Shown piece by piece: positions 38,674 to 48,197 of a DNA stretch of 64,000 bases. Each line of letters starts with the position of its first letter. The first letter of the stretch is position 1. The position numbers and the translations under genes are program-made. The notes beneath the pieces were generated by a model. That model had not been told where the DNA came from, did not search any database, and worked only from the letters and a program-made list of their open reading frames with translations. Source of the DNA: Streptomyces sulfonofaciens (lineage in GTDB: Bacteria; Actinomycetota; Actinomycetes; Streptomycetales; Streptomycetaceae); the NCBI RefSeq assembly GCF_014656295.1, contig NZ_BNCD01000034.1, positions 1 through 64,000 of the forward strand. Direction: 5' to 3'.

Positions 38674-39201
38674 GGGGGGTACCTCGCCTCGTGCTGGACG
38701 GTGCCCGACGGAGCCCGCGTGCGGGCCGCGCGGCACGGGTGCCTTCCGTGGGGCCGGTCGGTGGGGCACGGCGCTGACGCGGTGCGCCGGCCGGGGCGCA
38801 CCATGCGGACGGCTCGTCACTCATGCCGCAGGACACACCCGCACTTACGGTAGCCACGGCATCGCGGTTCGCGACGGCGAATCATCGATCTTGGCGCATT
38901 CCCACACCCTGCCATGGCGCCGGACCGGCCCCGGGCAGGTGGTCGGTGGCCGGTGGCGGGTGGCCGGTGGCGGGTCCGCCGCCCGCCCCCGCGCCGGCCA
39001 CCCGGGCCGCGAACACTGGCTGACGGACCTCGCGGACGCGGACGCGGGCCGCCCGCTGCGGGGCGACCGGGAGGCCGCCCGTACAGCAGGCGGGGCACCC
39101 GTTTCTCGCGGATCACGTTCTTTCCCACGTGTGAAGTACCCGCCGACCGCAATGCCGACGATGCGCACCACCGGGGCCCGCGCGCCACCTAGCCTGACTC
39201 C
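38674..39201. other. Intergenic stretch with short tandem repeat
   Basis: There is no recognisable gene in 528 bp between the divergent MFS and CHAT genes. A two-copy tandem repeat with a 14-bp unit (GTGGCCGGTGGCGG) lies near 38949-38976. TAGCCT at 39190-39195 ends six bases before the CHAT ATG and may be a -10 box for a leaderless transcript. Confidence 0.45.
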
Positions 39202-42054
39202 ATGTGGCTGGGGTTGGAGATGCTGCTCTCCGGGTTCTGCATGCTGATCTGCGGGGTGGTGGGGGACCGTCACGTCAACCGGAACATCCGCAGATCGGGC
39301 CTCATGGCCGGAGCGGTCGGCCTCTCCACCGTGCTGACCCGTCCGATGCCGTACCCGTGGATCGAACCGGTCGCCGCTGCCATGGGGATGACCGGTTTCT
39401 ATGTGTTCGCGGGCCGGAACCTGCGTACGTACCTCCGGCAGAACCGCGATCCGGCCCTGGACCCGACCGCGGCCGCGGAGGCGTACGAGGAAGGCCATGC
39501 GCACCTGCGGCGCTACGACCTCACCGGCAGCGTGCAGACGCTGGACCACAGTGTCGGCAGGCTGCGCTCCGCCGTCCGGTCGAGCGCGGGCGAACGGGCC
39601 AGGCCGGAGTACGCGGCGGGCCTGGTGATGGCGCTGCGCGGCAGGTACGAGCGCCTGCGCAACACCGAGGACCTGGACGAGGCCATCGCAACGGGGCGTG
39701 AGGTGGCCCGGCACCCGGCCGGCCCCGCGGTCCACCGCGGTGCCCTGCTCGCACAGCTCAGTTGCGCCCTGCGGGTGCGCCACGACCACTTCGGGGACGC
39801 CGCCGACCTGGAGGAGGCGCTGGAGAGCAGCCGCGAGGCGGTGCGCGTCACCCCCGCCGGCCCGTCCGGCGCCGGCAGCGCATGCCTCAGCGAGCTGAGC
39901 GCCGTGCTCCGCAGCAGGTACGAGCGCACCCGGCACCAGGACGACCTGGACGAGGCGATCGACACGCTCGAACAGGCCGTGCGCATCACCCAGGCGGGCG
40001 ACCGCCCGTATGTGCGGGTGGTCCACCTGACGACCCTCTGCCGGCTGCTCGTCCAGCGCCACGGCAGAACCGGGCGGTGGGCCGACTTGGACCGGGCGTT
40101 GGCCGTCGGCCGCCAGGCGGTGCAGCGCATGCCGGCGGACTACCGGCTGCACGACACCTGCCTCGACAATCTCGCCCTGGTGCTGCGCGTACGGCACGAG
40201 CACGCCCCGGACGCCGCGGAACTGGACGAGGCGATCGGCCTGGCCCGCACCGCCGTCGACAAGGCCCCCGCCGACGGCCCCGGCCGCGCCGGCCACCAGC
40301 TCAACCTGGCGCTCGCCCTGCGCAGCCGCCACCGCTCAGCAGAACGGCGCCCCGGCGATCTGGACGACGCGGTGGCACTGGCCCGGCAGGCGGCGCGGAG
40401 CCCGGTGGCCGACGTCCCCGCCAGGGTGACCGCCGGGGTGGCCTGGGGCGACATCGCGGCGTCAGCCGGTCGGTACGGCGAGGCGGTCGAGGCCCTGGAA
40501 GGCGTGATCGAGCTGCTGCCCAGGCTGGCGGCCCGCGAGTTGCACCGCACCGACCAGGAGCACCGGCTCGGCCAGTGGTCCGGGATCGCCGCCTCCGCCG
40601 CGGCCTGTGCGCTGGCCGCCGGAGCACCCGGCAAGGCGGTCACCCTGCTGGAGCAGGGCCGCGGGGTCCTGCTGGCCCGCGCCCTGGACAGCCGCGCCGA
40701 CCTGACGGCGCTGCGCCTGCACCACCCCCGACTGGCCGACGAGTTCGAGGAACTGCGGGACGCACTCGACGCCATGCACGACCCCGAGCCGCTCCTCGAC
40801 CGGAGCGAGGACGGCGGCGAGCAGACGGGCGGCACCGACCCGGGGGCCGAGCCGGACTGGGCCCGCGAACGCGCCCTGAAGACGCGGCGGGAACTGACCG
40901 CCCGCTGGGAGGCGCTGATGGCACGCATCCGGAGCCGGCCCGGCTTCCAGGCGTTCGCGCGCGGCCCGGAGCAAGCGGGGCTGCACGCGGCAGCCGAGGA
41001 AGGACCGATCGTCTTCCTGAACGTCAGCGCCCACCGGTCCGACGCGATCATCCTCGGTCCCGACGGCACCCGGACGGTGCCGCTGCCCGCCGTCACGCTC
41101 GAAGCCGTGGACGCGCGGGTGCGCGAGACGGCCGACGCGGTACGGCCCGGCCATGTTCTCGACCCCGGGAGGCAGGAAGCCCTCACCGAGGTGCTGGCCT
41201 GGCTGTGGGACGCGGTGGCCGCACCTGTCGTGGCGGCCCTCGGCCTTGACGGGCCGCCGCCCGGAACCGCCCCGCCGCGCGTGTGGTGGGTGCCGACCGG
41301 TCCGCTGGCCCTCCTGCCCGTGCACGCCGCGGGACACCACGGCACCTGCGGTGACGACGACCCGAGGACCCTGCTCGACCGGGTGGTCTCCTCCTACGTC
41401 CCGACCGTGCGCGCGCTGCGGGGCGCGCGCGCACGGCGGCCCGCCCGCACCTCGCCCCGGCCCCTGGTCGTCGCCCTCCCGGAGACACCCGGCGCGGCGC
41501 CACTGAGCGGTTCGCCCGCCGAGGCCGAGGCGGTGCGGCGGCGCTTTCCCGGCACCCGGGTGCTGTCCGGCGATGACGCGGTCGCCGACCGGGTGCTCGC
41601 CGAGCTGCCCCGCAGGACCTGGGCCCACTTCGCCTGCCACGCGGTGGCGGAACCGGACGCGCCGTCCCGCGGACGGCTGCTGCTCCACGACCACGAGCAC
41701 CGCTCGTTCTCCGTCGCCGACATCTCCCGGCTGCGGTTGCGCACCGCCGAACTGGCCTACGTCTCCTCCTGCTCGACCGCCCGGCCCGGCAACCGGCTCT
41801 TCGACGAGGCGATCCACCTCGCCTCCTCTTTCCAACTGGCCGGCTTCCGGCAGGTGATCGCCACGCTCTGGCTCCTGCAGGACCGGGTGGGCGCGGAGTT
41901 CGCGACACACGTCTACGAGCACCTGGCCGCACCGGGCAGGTCGCGCGGTGCCGCGGACGCCGCCGTGGCCGTGCACCGTGCGACGCTCACCGCACGCGAG
42001 CGGTATCCGCACTTCCCGGCGCTGTGGGCCGGGCTCATCCACGTGGGGCCCTGA
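39202..42054 (+). CDS. CHAT-domain protease with TPR-like repeats
   Basis: This is a 950-residue protein. It has two N-terminal membrane segments (about 1-75), a long TPR-like helical repeat region (about 95-500, with repeated 'R.RYERT...DLDEAI' units), a linker and a C-terminal CHAT domain (about 640-950). The caspase-like dyad is His813 (HFACHA) and Cys857 (VSSCSTA). CHAT proteases act in caspase-like conflict systems. No adjacent protease target or sensor such as a gasdermin is obvious. ATG 39202 has no Shine-Dalgarno; TAGCCT at 39190-39195 suggests leaderless transcription. Confidence 0.87.
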   Translation: MWLGLEMLLSGFCMLICGVVGDRHVNRNIRRSGLMAGAVGLSTVLTRPMPYPWIEPVAAAMGMTGFYVFAGRNLRTYLRQNRDPALDPTAAAEAYEEGHAHLRRYDLTGSVQTLDHSVGRLRSAVRSSAGERARPEYAAGLVMALRGRYERLRNTEDLDEAIATGREVARHPAGPAVHRGALLAQLSCALRVRHDHFGDAADLEEALESSREAVRVTPAGPSGAGSACLSELSAVLRSRYERTRHQDDLDEAIDTLEQAVRITQAGDRPYVRVVHLTTLCRLLVQRHGRTGRWADLDRALAVGRQAVQRMPADYRLHDTCLDNLALVLRVRHEHAPDAAELDEAIGLARTAVDKAPADGPGRAGHQLNLALALRSRHRSAERRPGDLDDAVALARQAARSPVADVPARVTAGVAWGDIAASAGRYGEAVEALEGVIELLPRLAARELHRTDQEHRLGQWSGIAASAAACALAAGAPGKAVTLLEQGRGVLLARALDSRADLTALRLHHPRLADEFEELRDALDAMHDPEPLLDRSEDGGEQTGGTDPGAEPDWARERALKTRRELTARWEALMARIRSRPGFQAFARGPEQAGLHAAAEEGPIVFLNVSAHRSDAIILGPDGTRTVPLPAVTLEAVDARVRETADAVRPGHVLDPGRQEALTEVLAWLWDAVAAPVVAALGLDGPPPGTAPPRVWWVPTGPLALLPVHAAGHHGTCGDDDPRTLLDRVVSSYVPTVRALRGARARRPARTSPRPLVVALPETPGAAPLSGSPAEAEAVRRRFPGTRVLSGDDAVADRVLAELPRRTWAHFACHAVAEPDAPSRGRLLLHDHEHRSFSVADISRLRLRTAELAYVSSCSTARPGNRLFDEAIHLASSFQLAGFRQVIATLWLLQDRVGAEFATHVYEHLAAPGRSRGAADAAVAVHRATLTARERYPHFPALWAGLIHVGP

Positions 42055-42080
42055 CGCGGCGGCCTACCGGCCCGGTCGGC

Positions 42081-42272
42081 TCACTCGTCGGTCGGCGGGA
42101 GCGGGAGCGGAAGCGTGCGGTCGGGCTCCGTCCGCGCCGGGGGAGGCGCGGAGGCACCGGCGGGCCCGGTGGGGCCCTGGTCGGGCTCGGGCACGTCGTC
42201 GCGCGGGGTGTAGCCGCGGAACTGGGCCGCTTCCGCCAGCAGTTCCAGCTCGTGGGGAGTCAGGTCGGGCAT
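42081..42272 (-). CDS. Small hypothetical protein
   Basis: This 63-residue acidic, Pro-rich protein begins MPDLTPHELELLAEAA. The family is unknown to me. The ATG at 42272 is preceded by GGAAGG with good spacing. It lies 39 bp after the DUF6338 gene on the same strand and is convergent with the CHAT gene, so it is probably the last gene of the three-gene minus-strand set with DUF6338 and the membrane protein. Confidence 0.6.
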   Translation of the reverse strand: MPDLTPHELELLAEAAQFRGYTPRDDVPEPDQGPTGPAGASAPPPARTEPDRTLPLPLPPTDE

Positions 42273-42311
42273 GGGGTGCCTTCCGGGTGGTCGGTCGATC
42301 CGGTGCGCGGG

Positions 42312-43034
42312 TCAGCGCCTGCCGGGCGGGCGGCCGCGGCGGATCGGCAGGCGCCGGGTGCGCCGGGCCGGGGCACGGACTTCCCCCGGCACGGGGCCGG
42401 TGGTCAGGTCCGGCGGATGGACGAGCTCGAAGATGTCGGCGTCGGCGGCGCGCACGTGCAGCCCCGCGGTCCGCTCGATCCGGCCGGCGAAGCTGCCGTC
42501 CGGGTTCATGCGCCACGCCGACTCCAGGAAGAGCTCCGCGGGTTCCGGATACGAGGTGGCGTACGACCCGGACCCGTACCAACCGCCCACCCAGGTCCCG
42601 TCCTTCAGCCGGACGCGTACGAAGCACGAGCCCCGGTGCCGGAACATGTGGTCCCAGGCGCTGGGCGCGGCCCGGTACCGGGCGGGCAGCCGGCGGTGCT
42701 GCCACAGTGACACGCAGCCGGCCGCGGCGGCGGGGACGGCGACGAGCAGGAGCAGCGCCAGCAGCCCCGCGAGCCGCGGCTGCCGGACGGCACCGTCCCA
42801 GTGCTGCTGCCCGCCGCCGCGCACCACGCGCACCAGCAGCGGACCGAGTACGACCGCGTACACCGAGTCGAGCACGATGGACGCGGTCACGGCCCGCAGT
42901 ACCCGCTCGCCCAGGTTGCTCTCCCGGGCGACGGGTCCGCGCAGCCGCTCGCGGAGGAACTGGTAACTGATGCCGGGCAGGACGAAGACCACGAGCAGCA
43001 GCACCTGGAGCGCGGAGGACGGAGTGTGGCCCAT
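42312..43034 (-). CDS. DUF6338 membrane protein
   Basis: This 240-residue protein has about three membrane segments in its first half and a soluble C-terminal half. The pattern 'LPGISYQFLRERLRGP', 'PSAWDHMFRHRGSCFVRVRL', 'GGWYGSGSYATSYPEP' is that of DUF6338. No function is known. The gene starts 3 bp after the stop of the membrane-protein gene at 43038, indicating one transcript. Confidence 0.75.
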   Translation of the reverse strand: MGHTPSSALQVLLLVVFVLPGISYQFLRERLRGPVARESNLGERVLRAVTASIVLDSVYAVVLGPLLVRVVRGGGQQHWDGAVRQPRLAGLLALLLLVAVPAAAAGCVSLWQHRRLPARYRAAPSAWDHMFRHRGSCFVRVRLKDGTWVGGWYGSGSYATSYPEPAELFLESAWRMNPDGSFAGRIERTAGLHVRAADADIFELVHPPDLTTGPVPGEVRAPARRTRRLPIRRGRPPGRR

Positions 43035-43037
43035 GGG

Positions 43038-43481
43038 TCACAGGCCCGACAGGTCGTGCGGGTCGTACCGCACGGTGTCGCGCAGCCGCCTGCCGCGCAC
43101 CGCGAGCGGGACGAGCAGGAGCGCCGCCACCGCACAGCCGATGACCAGCGGTGACCGGGTCGCCTCCGTCCACGCGATCAGTTCGTCGCGCCGCCAGATG
43201 AGGAAGAAGGTGCCGGCCAGTCCCACGACGGCCCACATCAGCGGGACGAGCGGGCTCTGGCTGCTCGATGCGATCTCGGCGAGGAACAGCAGACCCGAGG
43301 CGAGCAGCACCAGGGCGTTGAGCAGGACCGCCCCGTCGGCGCCGCTGAGGAGGAGCCCCTCGCCGAGGGGGACGAAGACGGCGGCGATGAGGGCCTTCAG
43401 CCCGTACCGCCCCTCCCTGGGCACGAACAGCACCAGCCACACCTGTGCCGTCGTGACGAAGGACGACCAAGACCAGTGCAC
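43038..43481 (-). CDS. Hypothetical membrane protein
   Basis: This 147-residue protein has four predicted membrane segments and no recognised domain. Its ATG (43481) is followed by MHWSWSSFVTTAQVWLVLFV, typical of an inner-membrane protein. It directly precedes DUF6338 and the 63-residue protein, apparently in one operon opposite the CHAT gene. Confidence 0.68.
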   Translation of the reverse strand: MHWSWSSFVTTAQVWLVLFVPREGRYGLKALIAAVFVPLGEGLLLSGADGAVLLNALVLLASGLLFLAEIASSSQSPLVPLMWAVVGLAGTFFLIWRRDELIAWTEATRSPLVIGCAVAALLLVPLAVRGRRLRDTVRYDPHDLSGL

Positions 43482-43849
43482 GTCCCGCCCCTTCCCCCAC
43501 CCGCGCTGCCGGCTCCATCCTGCCGGAGCGTCCTGACGGCCGGCGGGTTTCGGCTATCTTCCCGGCCGCACGCGGGACCGGTCCCGGGGCGACGGAACCG
43601 GGTGCGGCACCTCCGGGGAGGGCGTGCCTTCGCGCCTGGCTGCCGGCTGCACGGAACTCCTTGTGCTCCGTCCTCTCGCCCGGGCCGGTGACGCCGGCCA
43701 TGAGCAGCCTGGTCCTGTGTCGACGATCCACGATCGTCGGTGAAGGAGCGGGCACCACGGGCAGACCAGCCGTTCAGGATGCCGTAGACCGCCGCCCGCC
43801 CCGCGCCGGAGCCCCGGCGCGGGAGCCCGGCGGTCGGCCGGGGGCGGGC
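43482..43849. other. Intergenic stretch, no gene seen
   Basis: This is 368 bp between two minus-strand genes. A small dyad CGACGAT/ATCGTCG with a 5-nt loop lies at 43722-43740. It could be part of a promoter or the 3' end of the PhzF gene's transcript. No ORF with domain resemblance was found. Confidence 0.4.
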
Positions 43850-44659
43850 TCAGGCGAGCAGGTCACCGTCGATGACGGTGACCGCGCGCCCCGTGATCAG
43901 GGTGCGCTCGGCGCGCAGCTCGGTGTGCACCAGGCCCGTACGGGAGGACGCCTGCAGGCCGGTGAGGGCCGGGCGGCCCAGGCGCCGGGACCAGAACGGG
44001 GCGAGAGCGGTGTGCGCGCTGCCCGTGACCGGGTCCTCGTCGATGCCGACCAGCGGGAAGAAGCAGCGTGAGACGTAGTCGTAGGCGCAGGACGGATCGG
44101 CGGCCGGCGCGGTGGCGACGATGCCGCGGTCCGAGTGGCGCATGAGGGCGCGCAGATCAGGAGCGAGGCCGCGCACGGTCGCCTCGTCGGCCAGCTCGAT
44201 CAGCAGGTCGCCGATGTGGGGACCGGTGTCGTGGGCGCTCAGCGGCTTGGCGCCCAGTGCGGCATCCAGTCCCTCGGGCACGTCGACCTCGGTCAGCGGG
44301 GCGGTCGGGAAGTCCATCGTGATGCTGCCGTCCGGGCGCGGCTGAGTGGTGAGCACGCCGCAGCGGGCGGCGAACCGCACCCTGCCGCCGGCCGCGCCCG
44401 TGGTGTGCAGCACGTGTGCGGTGGCCAGCGTGGCGTGCCCGCACATGTCGACCTCGGTGACGGGTGTGAACCAGCGCAGTGCCCAGTCCGCCTCGCCGCC
44501 CGCGGGCAGCGGGTGCGCGAACGCGGTCTCGGAGAGGTTCACCTCCGCGGCCACCTGCTGGAGCCTGGCGTCGTCGGGGAAGCTGTCCAGGAGGAGCACG
44601 CCGGCCGGGTTGCCCGCGAACGGCCGGTCCGTGAAGGCGTCGACGATTCGAATCCGCAT
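43850..44659 (-). CDS. PhzF-family isomerase/epimerase
   Basis: This 269-residue PhzF-type (DAP epimerase fold) enzyme has 'VDAFTDRPFAGNPAGV', the catalytic Glu in VNLSETAF, 'WFTPVTEVDMCGHATLATAHV' and 'DEDPVTGSAHTALAPFW'. It probably isomerises a small metabolite; paralogues in streptomycetes have varied roles. ATG 44659 lacks a Shine-Dalgarno, but TACCGT ends six bases upstream on the minus strand, pointing to a leaderless transcript. It is not clearly linked to a pathway here. Confidence 0.88.
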   Translation of the reverse strand: MRIRIVDAFTDRPFAGNPAGVLLLDSFPDDARLQQVAAEVNLSETAFAHPLPAGGEADWALRWFTPVTEVDMCGHATLATAHVLHTTGAAGGRVRFAARCGVLTTQPRPDGSITMDFPTAPLTEVDVPEGLDAALGAKPLSAHDTGPHIGDLLIELADEATVRGLAPDLRALMRHSDRGIVATAPAADPSCAYDYVSRCFFPLVGIDEDPVTGSAHTALAPFWSRRLGRPALTGLQASSRTGLVHTELRAERTLITGRAVTVIDGDLLA

Positions 44660-44862
44660 GAGCAGACGGTAGAACGCGGCGAGTGCGGTCGGCCAAGGCC
44701 AATTCGGGAGTGCTGGCCTCTCCCCGGTGCCGGCTCCCGGATGCGGCGGGGCGCTCCGCCGCGGGGGCGCCCTTCGATGCCGCCACCCGCCGGGCCCGCG
44801 CCCGCGGGGCCACCGGGCAGCCGCGCCCGCCGTCCCGCGGGGAGACGGACGCGGCCGGCCGG

Positions 44863-45054
44863 TCAGGCGTGCTGAGGCGTCTCGTCCTTGAGCCCGGAGC
44901 GGATCTGCTCCCGCAGCTCGGGGGTGTCCGCGTGACCGTGCACGGATGCGGCGTGCTCGGCAGCGGCGCGCACCACTTCCTCCTCCTCACCGGAGATGGC
45001 GAGAGTGCAGTTCATCTCGCTCGGCATATCGCGGCAGTCGACGACCTTGCGCAT
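44863..45054 (-). CDS. DUF1059 small protein
   Basis: This 63-residue protein spans the DUF1059 domain: MRKVVDCRDMPSEMNCTLAI, 'EEEEVVRAAAEHAASVHGH'. ATG 45054 follows AGGAGG. Family members are common in actinobacteria; their role is unknown. It is probably monocistronic. Confidence 0.85.
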   Translation of the reverse strand: MRKVVDCRDMPSEMNCTLAISGEEEEVVRAAAEHAASVHGHADTPELREQIRSGLKDETPQHA

Positions 45055-45098
45055 GACACACCTCCTCTGCCTCCAGCGTAGATCCGCCCGGCCGGCCG

Positions 45099-45917
45099 TC
45101 ACAGCGCAGCCGGCGCCGGAGCCTCGGCGGTCGGGGTCGCGGTTGTGGTCGAGGGCGAGGGCGCCGCGCGCTGGTCGCGGCGCGCGACGGTGACGATCTC
45201 CACGCTCTCCCCGGTGACCGGCCCACGGTGCCAGTCGCCGTACCGTGCCTCGACCGTGAAACCGGCACCGGCGAGGAAGGCGTCCAGTGCCGGGGGATCG
45301 AGGAAGCGCAGGACGGCGCGGGCCACGTGCAGTACGCCCCCGCCGGGGCCGAGGACCGACTCGGTGAAGGTGACCACGTCATCCGCGACCGACTCGACCT
45401 CGTGGCACACGCGCAGCTCGCGGCCCGACCAGTCGATGACGGCGGTCGCGTTCGACGGCCGCCACTCCTCCCAGGCGCGCGCCTGCGGATGACGCGTCTC
45501 GAACACGAAGCGGCCACCCGGGCACAGCGCCCCGTTGACCGCGGCGAGCGAGGTGCGCAGGTCGTCGTCGTCCACGAGGCACTGGAAGGCGTGGCCCGTC
45601 ATCGTCGCCAGCTCGACCACGCCCTGCCCGGCCGCGTCCGCCGCGGTGCCCGCCACCCACTCGACGTCCTCCCGGCGCCGCGCCCGGGCGAGGGAGGCGC
45701 GGTCCGGGTCGAGGCCGACGAGGCGTCCGGCGTGCCCCTCGCCGCGTGCGTGGTGCAGCATGGCGCCGGTACCGCACCCGACGTCCAGGACCGAGCCCGC
45801 CGCCATGACCAGACCGTGGTAGAAGGCGTCGCCGGGGCGCCGCCCGGGGTCCCAGGGGTTCAGCAGGTCGTAGAGGGCGGCGGCGTCGGCGTCGGTGAAC
45901 ATCGCGGCTGGATCCAC
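45099..45917 (-). CDS. Class I SAM-dependent methyltransferase
   Basis: This 272-residue methyltransferase has motif I VLDVGCGTGAMLHHA, acidic 'GLDPDRASLARARRR' and 'GALCPGGRFVFETRHP', plus a low-complexity Thr/Pro C-terminal tail. It lies 4 bp after the MFS gene on the same strand, GTG 45917 following AAGGAT, so the two are coupled; a resistance or modification role is conceivable. The substrate is unknown. Confidence 0.87.
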   Translation of the reverse strand: MDPAAMFTDADAAALYDLLNPWDPGRRPGDAFYHGLVMAAGSVLDVGCGTGAMLHHARGEGHAGRLVGLDPDRASLARARRREDVEWVAGTAADAAGQGVVELATMTGHAFQCLVDDDDLRTSLAAVNGALCPGGRFVFETRHPQARAWEEWRPSNATAVIDWSGRELRVCHEVESVADDVVTFTESVLGPGGGVLHVARAVLRFLDPPALDAFLAGAGFTVEARYGDWHRGPVTGESVEIVTVARRDQRAAPSPSTTTATPTAEAPAPAAL

Positions 45918-45921
45918 GGCA

Positions 45922-47193
45922 TCATCCTTGTCTCAGGCGGGAAGGTCGCCGTCGCCCCGACAACCGCAGCCCGGCGCCGACGACGGCGAGCAGGACGGTC
46001 GAAAGGCCCGAGGCGGTCAGTACGAGGCGCGGGCCCAGGGCCGCGGTCAGGGGGCCGCCCAGGGCGGTGCCCACCGGGGCCGCGGTGAGGAGGGCGGCGC
46101 CGCGGGCCGCGAGGACGCTGGTCAGCCATGCGGCCGGCGTACGGTCCTGGAACAGCGTGAAGGACAGCGCGGGGAAGGGGCCGTAGACCAGCCCGCCCAG
46201 AACGAAGCACGCGAGGGTCACCGGCACCGGCGCGCTCAGGCCGAAGGGTACGAGGGCGAGACCCCAGCCGGCGACGATGCCGAGGGTGACCGGCCACAGC
46301 GGGAGCCTGCGCAGGGCGCCCGCGGCCAGCCCGCCGAGCACGGCCCCCACCCCGAAGAGCATCCAGTACAGCCCGAGCAGGCTGGGCCCGGCGTGCAGGT
46401 CGTCGATGACGTGCAACGGGAGCGCGACCTCCACCGGCCCGTACAGGAAGGCGAAGAACCAGGTGAGCGCGAGCACCCCGAGGAGCTCGGGCTGCCGGCG
46501 CAGCAGGCGCAGACCGGCCGCCGACTGCTCGGCGCCGGCCGGCGCCGCCGTCTTGGCCGCTCCGTCGGCGCTGCCCGACCTGCGGAGCTGGAGGGCGAGG
46601 ACGGCGAAGGACACGGCGTCCAGGCCGAGGAGCCAGGCCGGGCTCATGGCCGTGGACAGGAACCCCGCGATGGCGGGGCCGGCAATGACGGATGCCGATG
46701 TGCTGGTGCTGACCAGCGCGTTCGCGGCCAGCCGCTGATCCGGCGGCAGCATCTGGGCCAGCAGCGCGTACTTGCCCGCGCTGCCCCAGGCGTGCAGTAC
46801 GGAGGAACCGGCGAGCAGGCCCACGTAGAGGGCCGGGCTCAGCATCCCGGCCGCCCAGGCCAGGGGCACGCAGCCCAGCAGGACCGCGCGGAGCCAACTG
46901 TCCGCGACCAGCAGCCGGCGGGCCGGCAGGCGGCGCAGCCAGCGGCCGAAGACCAGCGCCCCCACCGCTCCCGGAAGGGCGTAGGCCGCGACCGCGGCGC
47001 CCACCAGCAGGCCGGTCCTGCCCGGGGGCGCGATCAGCACGGCGAGCCACGCCACGGCGACCCCGCTCATGCCGTCGCCCAGGTCGGAGGCCGCGAGGGT
47101 GGGAAGGAGCCGCCGGAATCCGGAGTGGGCGAACACCGGTCTGTACGCGCGCGGTATGCGCGGTCGCAGGCGTGTCATTGGTGGTTGAGTCAC
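45922..47193 (-). CDS. MFS transporter
   Basis: This 423-residue protein has twelve predicted membrane segments in two halves, similar to drug or macrolide-type efflux MFS proteins. GTG 47193 or ATG 47178 could start it; neither has a good Shine-Dalgarno. It precedes the methyltransferase by 4 bp, which suggests an operon. It is divergent from the PadR gene 395 bp away. PadR regulation is possible but only positional. Confidence 0.86.
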   Translation of the reverse strand: MTQPPMTRLRPRIPRAYRPVFAHSGFRRLLPTLAASDLGDGMSGVAVAWLAVLIAPPGRTGLLVGAAVAAYALPGAVGALVFGRWLRRLPARRLLVADSWLRAVLLGCVPLAWAAGMLSPALYVGLLAGSSVLHAWGSAGKYALLAQMLPPDQRLAANALVSTSTSASVIAGPAIAGFLSTAMSPAWLLGLDAVSFAVLALQLRRSGSADGAAKTAAPAGAEQSAAGLRLLRRQPELLGVLALTWFFAFLYGPVEVALPLHVIDDLHAGPSLLGLYWMLFGVGAVLGGLAAGALRRLPLWPVTLGIVAGWGLALVPFGLSAPVPVTLACFVLGGLVYGPFPALSFTLFQDRTPAAWLTSVLAARGAALLTAAPVGTALGGPLTAALGPRLVLTASGLSTVLLAVVGAGLRLSGRRRPSRLRQG

Positions 47194-47540
47194 CCGGTCA
47201 GACTCGTCGTTCGACCATGCCCGGGGTCAAGAGGTGTTCCGGGCGGATTGCCGCGGCGCCACCGGCCCCGCCGCGGGGCCGTCCGGCTCGGGACCCGTGC
47301 CCCGGTGCGGTGCCCCGCGCGGCCGCCTCCACGGTGGGATCCGGCTGCACGTCCCCTGCGATCTCCGGAGCCGGGTCGGGTGCGTCCGGTGGTCCCGCCC
47401 GTGCGCTCCTCCCCACCAGGCTCTCGGATCCGGCTCTCGAACGACTGCCCGGTGCCGCTGTGCCTGCGGCCCTCCGCATGGCGCGGGCCCTGCCGGACAT
47501 ATCGGGTCCACCGGGCGCGACTGTTGCCTGCCGGCTCTTT
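47194..47540. other. Divergent intergenic region MFS/PadR
   Basis: There is no gene in this stretch. It is mostly GC-rich, and the PadR operator and promoter lie at its right end. Dyads made of GCC/GGC runs occur but none stands out. Confidence 0.4.
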
Positions 47541-47541
47541 G

Positions 47542-47557
47542 CGATATATCGTTGACG
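47542..47557 (+). promoter_or_regulatory. PadR operator and likely -35 box
   Basis: The palindrome CGATATATCG (47542-47551) is followed directly by TTGACG (47552-47557), 32 bases before the PadR start codon. A TATATC/GATATA core is what PadR-type regulators commonly bind, so autoregulation is likely. Confidence 0.6.
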
Positions 47558-47588
47558 CATCACGACCGATCAACGATGGAAGGAGCGC

Positions 47589-48197
47589 ATGGTGATGCGT
47601 GCCCATGGATTCGAACACGGACCTGGTGAGTGCGGGCCCGGCCATCACGGTCGGGGCGGCTTCGAGAGGCGGCGGGCGGCCTTCGGCGGCTTCGGACCCG
47701 GTTTCGGACCGGGCGGCCCCTGGGGTGGCCGCGGCGGCCGCGGTGGGCCGCGCGGCCGGGCGCGGCGGGGTGACGTCCGCGCCTCGATCCTCGCCCTCCT
47801 CAAGGACCGCTCCATGCACGGGTACGAGATGATCCAGGAGATCGCCGAGCGGAGCGGAGGGGTGTGGAAGCCCAGCCCGGGCTCGGTCTACCCCACCCTC
47901 CAGCTACTGGAGGACGAGGGCCTGATCGACAGTGCCAGCGAAGGCGGCAAGAAGCTGTTCTCGCTGACCGAGTCGGGCCGCCAGGCCGCGGACGAGGGGC
48001 CCGAGGCGCCCTGGGAAGAGGCCGGCCGCGGAGTCGACTGGGAGTCGCTGAACGAGGTCCGGCAGGCCGGATTCGGCTTGATGGAGGCATTCGGCCAGGT
48101 CTGGAAGACCGGCAGCAAGGACCAGCGCGACAAGGCGCTGGCCGTCATCAACGACACCCGCAAGCGGCTCTACCGGATCCTCGCCGACGAGGACTGA
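47589..48197 (+). CDS. PadR-family transcriptional regulator
   Basis: This 202-residue protein has a Gly/Arg-rich N-terminal tail of about 60 residues ('GFGPGFGPGGPWGGRGG'), a PadR winged HTH (about 62-135: SILALLKDRSMHGYEMIQEI, 'PSPGSVYPTLQLLEDEGL') and a short helical C-terminus. ATG 47589 follows GGAAGGAG. The likely operator lies in its own promoter. The Gly-rich tail is longer than in most PadR proteins. Confidence 0.88.
   Translation: MVMRAHGFEHGPGECGPGHHGRGGFERRRAAFGGFGPGFGPGGPWGGRGGRGGPRGRARRGDVRASILALLKDRSMHGYEMIQEIAERSGGVWKPSPGSVYPTLQLLEDEGLIDSASEGGKKLFSLTESGRQAADEGPEAPWEEAGRGVDWESLNEVRQAGFGLMEAFGQVWKTGSKDQRDKALAVINDTRKRLYRILADED

Noticed and set aside
44645..44655. GATTCGAATCC resembling a tRNA T-loop
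   Set aside because: It encodes the start region of the PhzF-like protein on the minus strand and no acceptor or anticodon stem can be folded around it.
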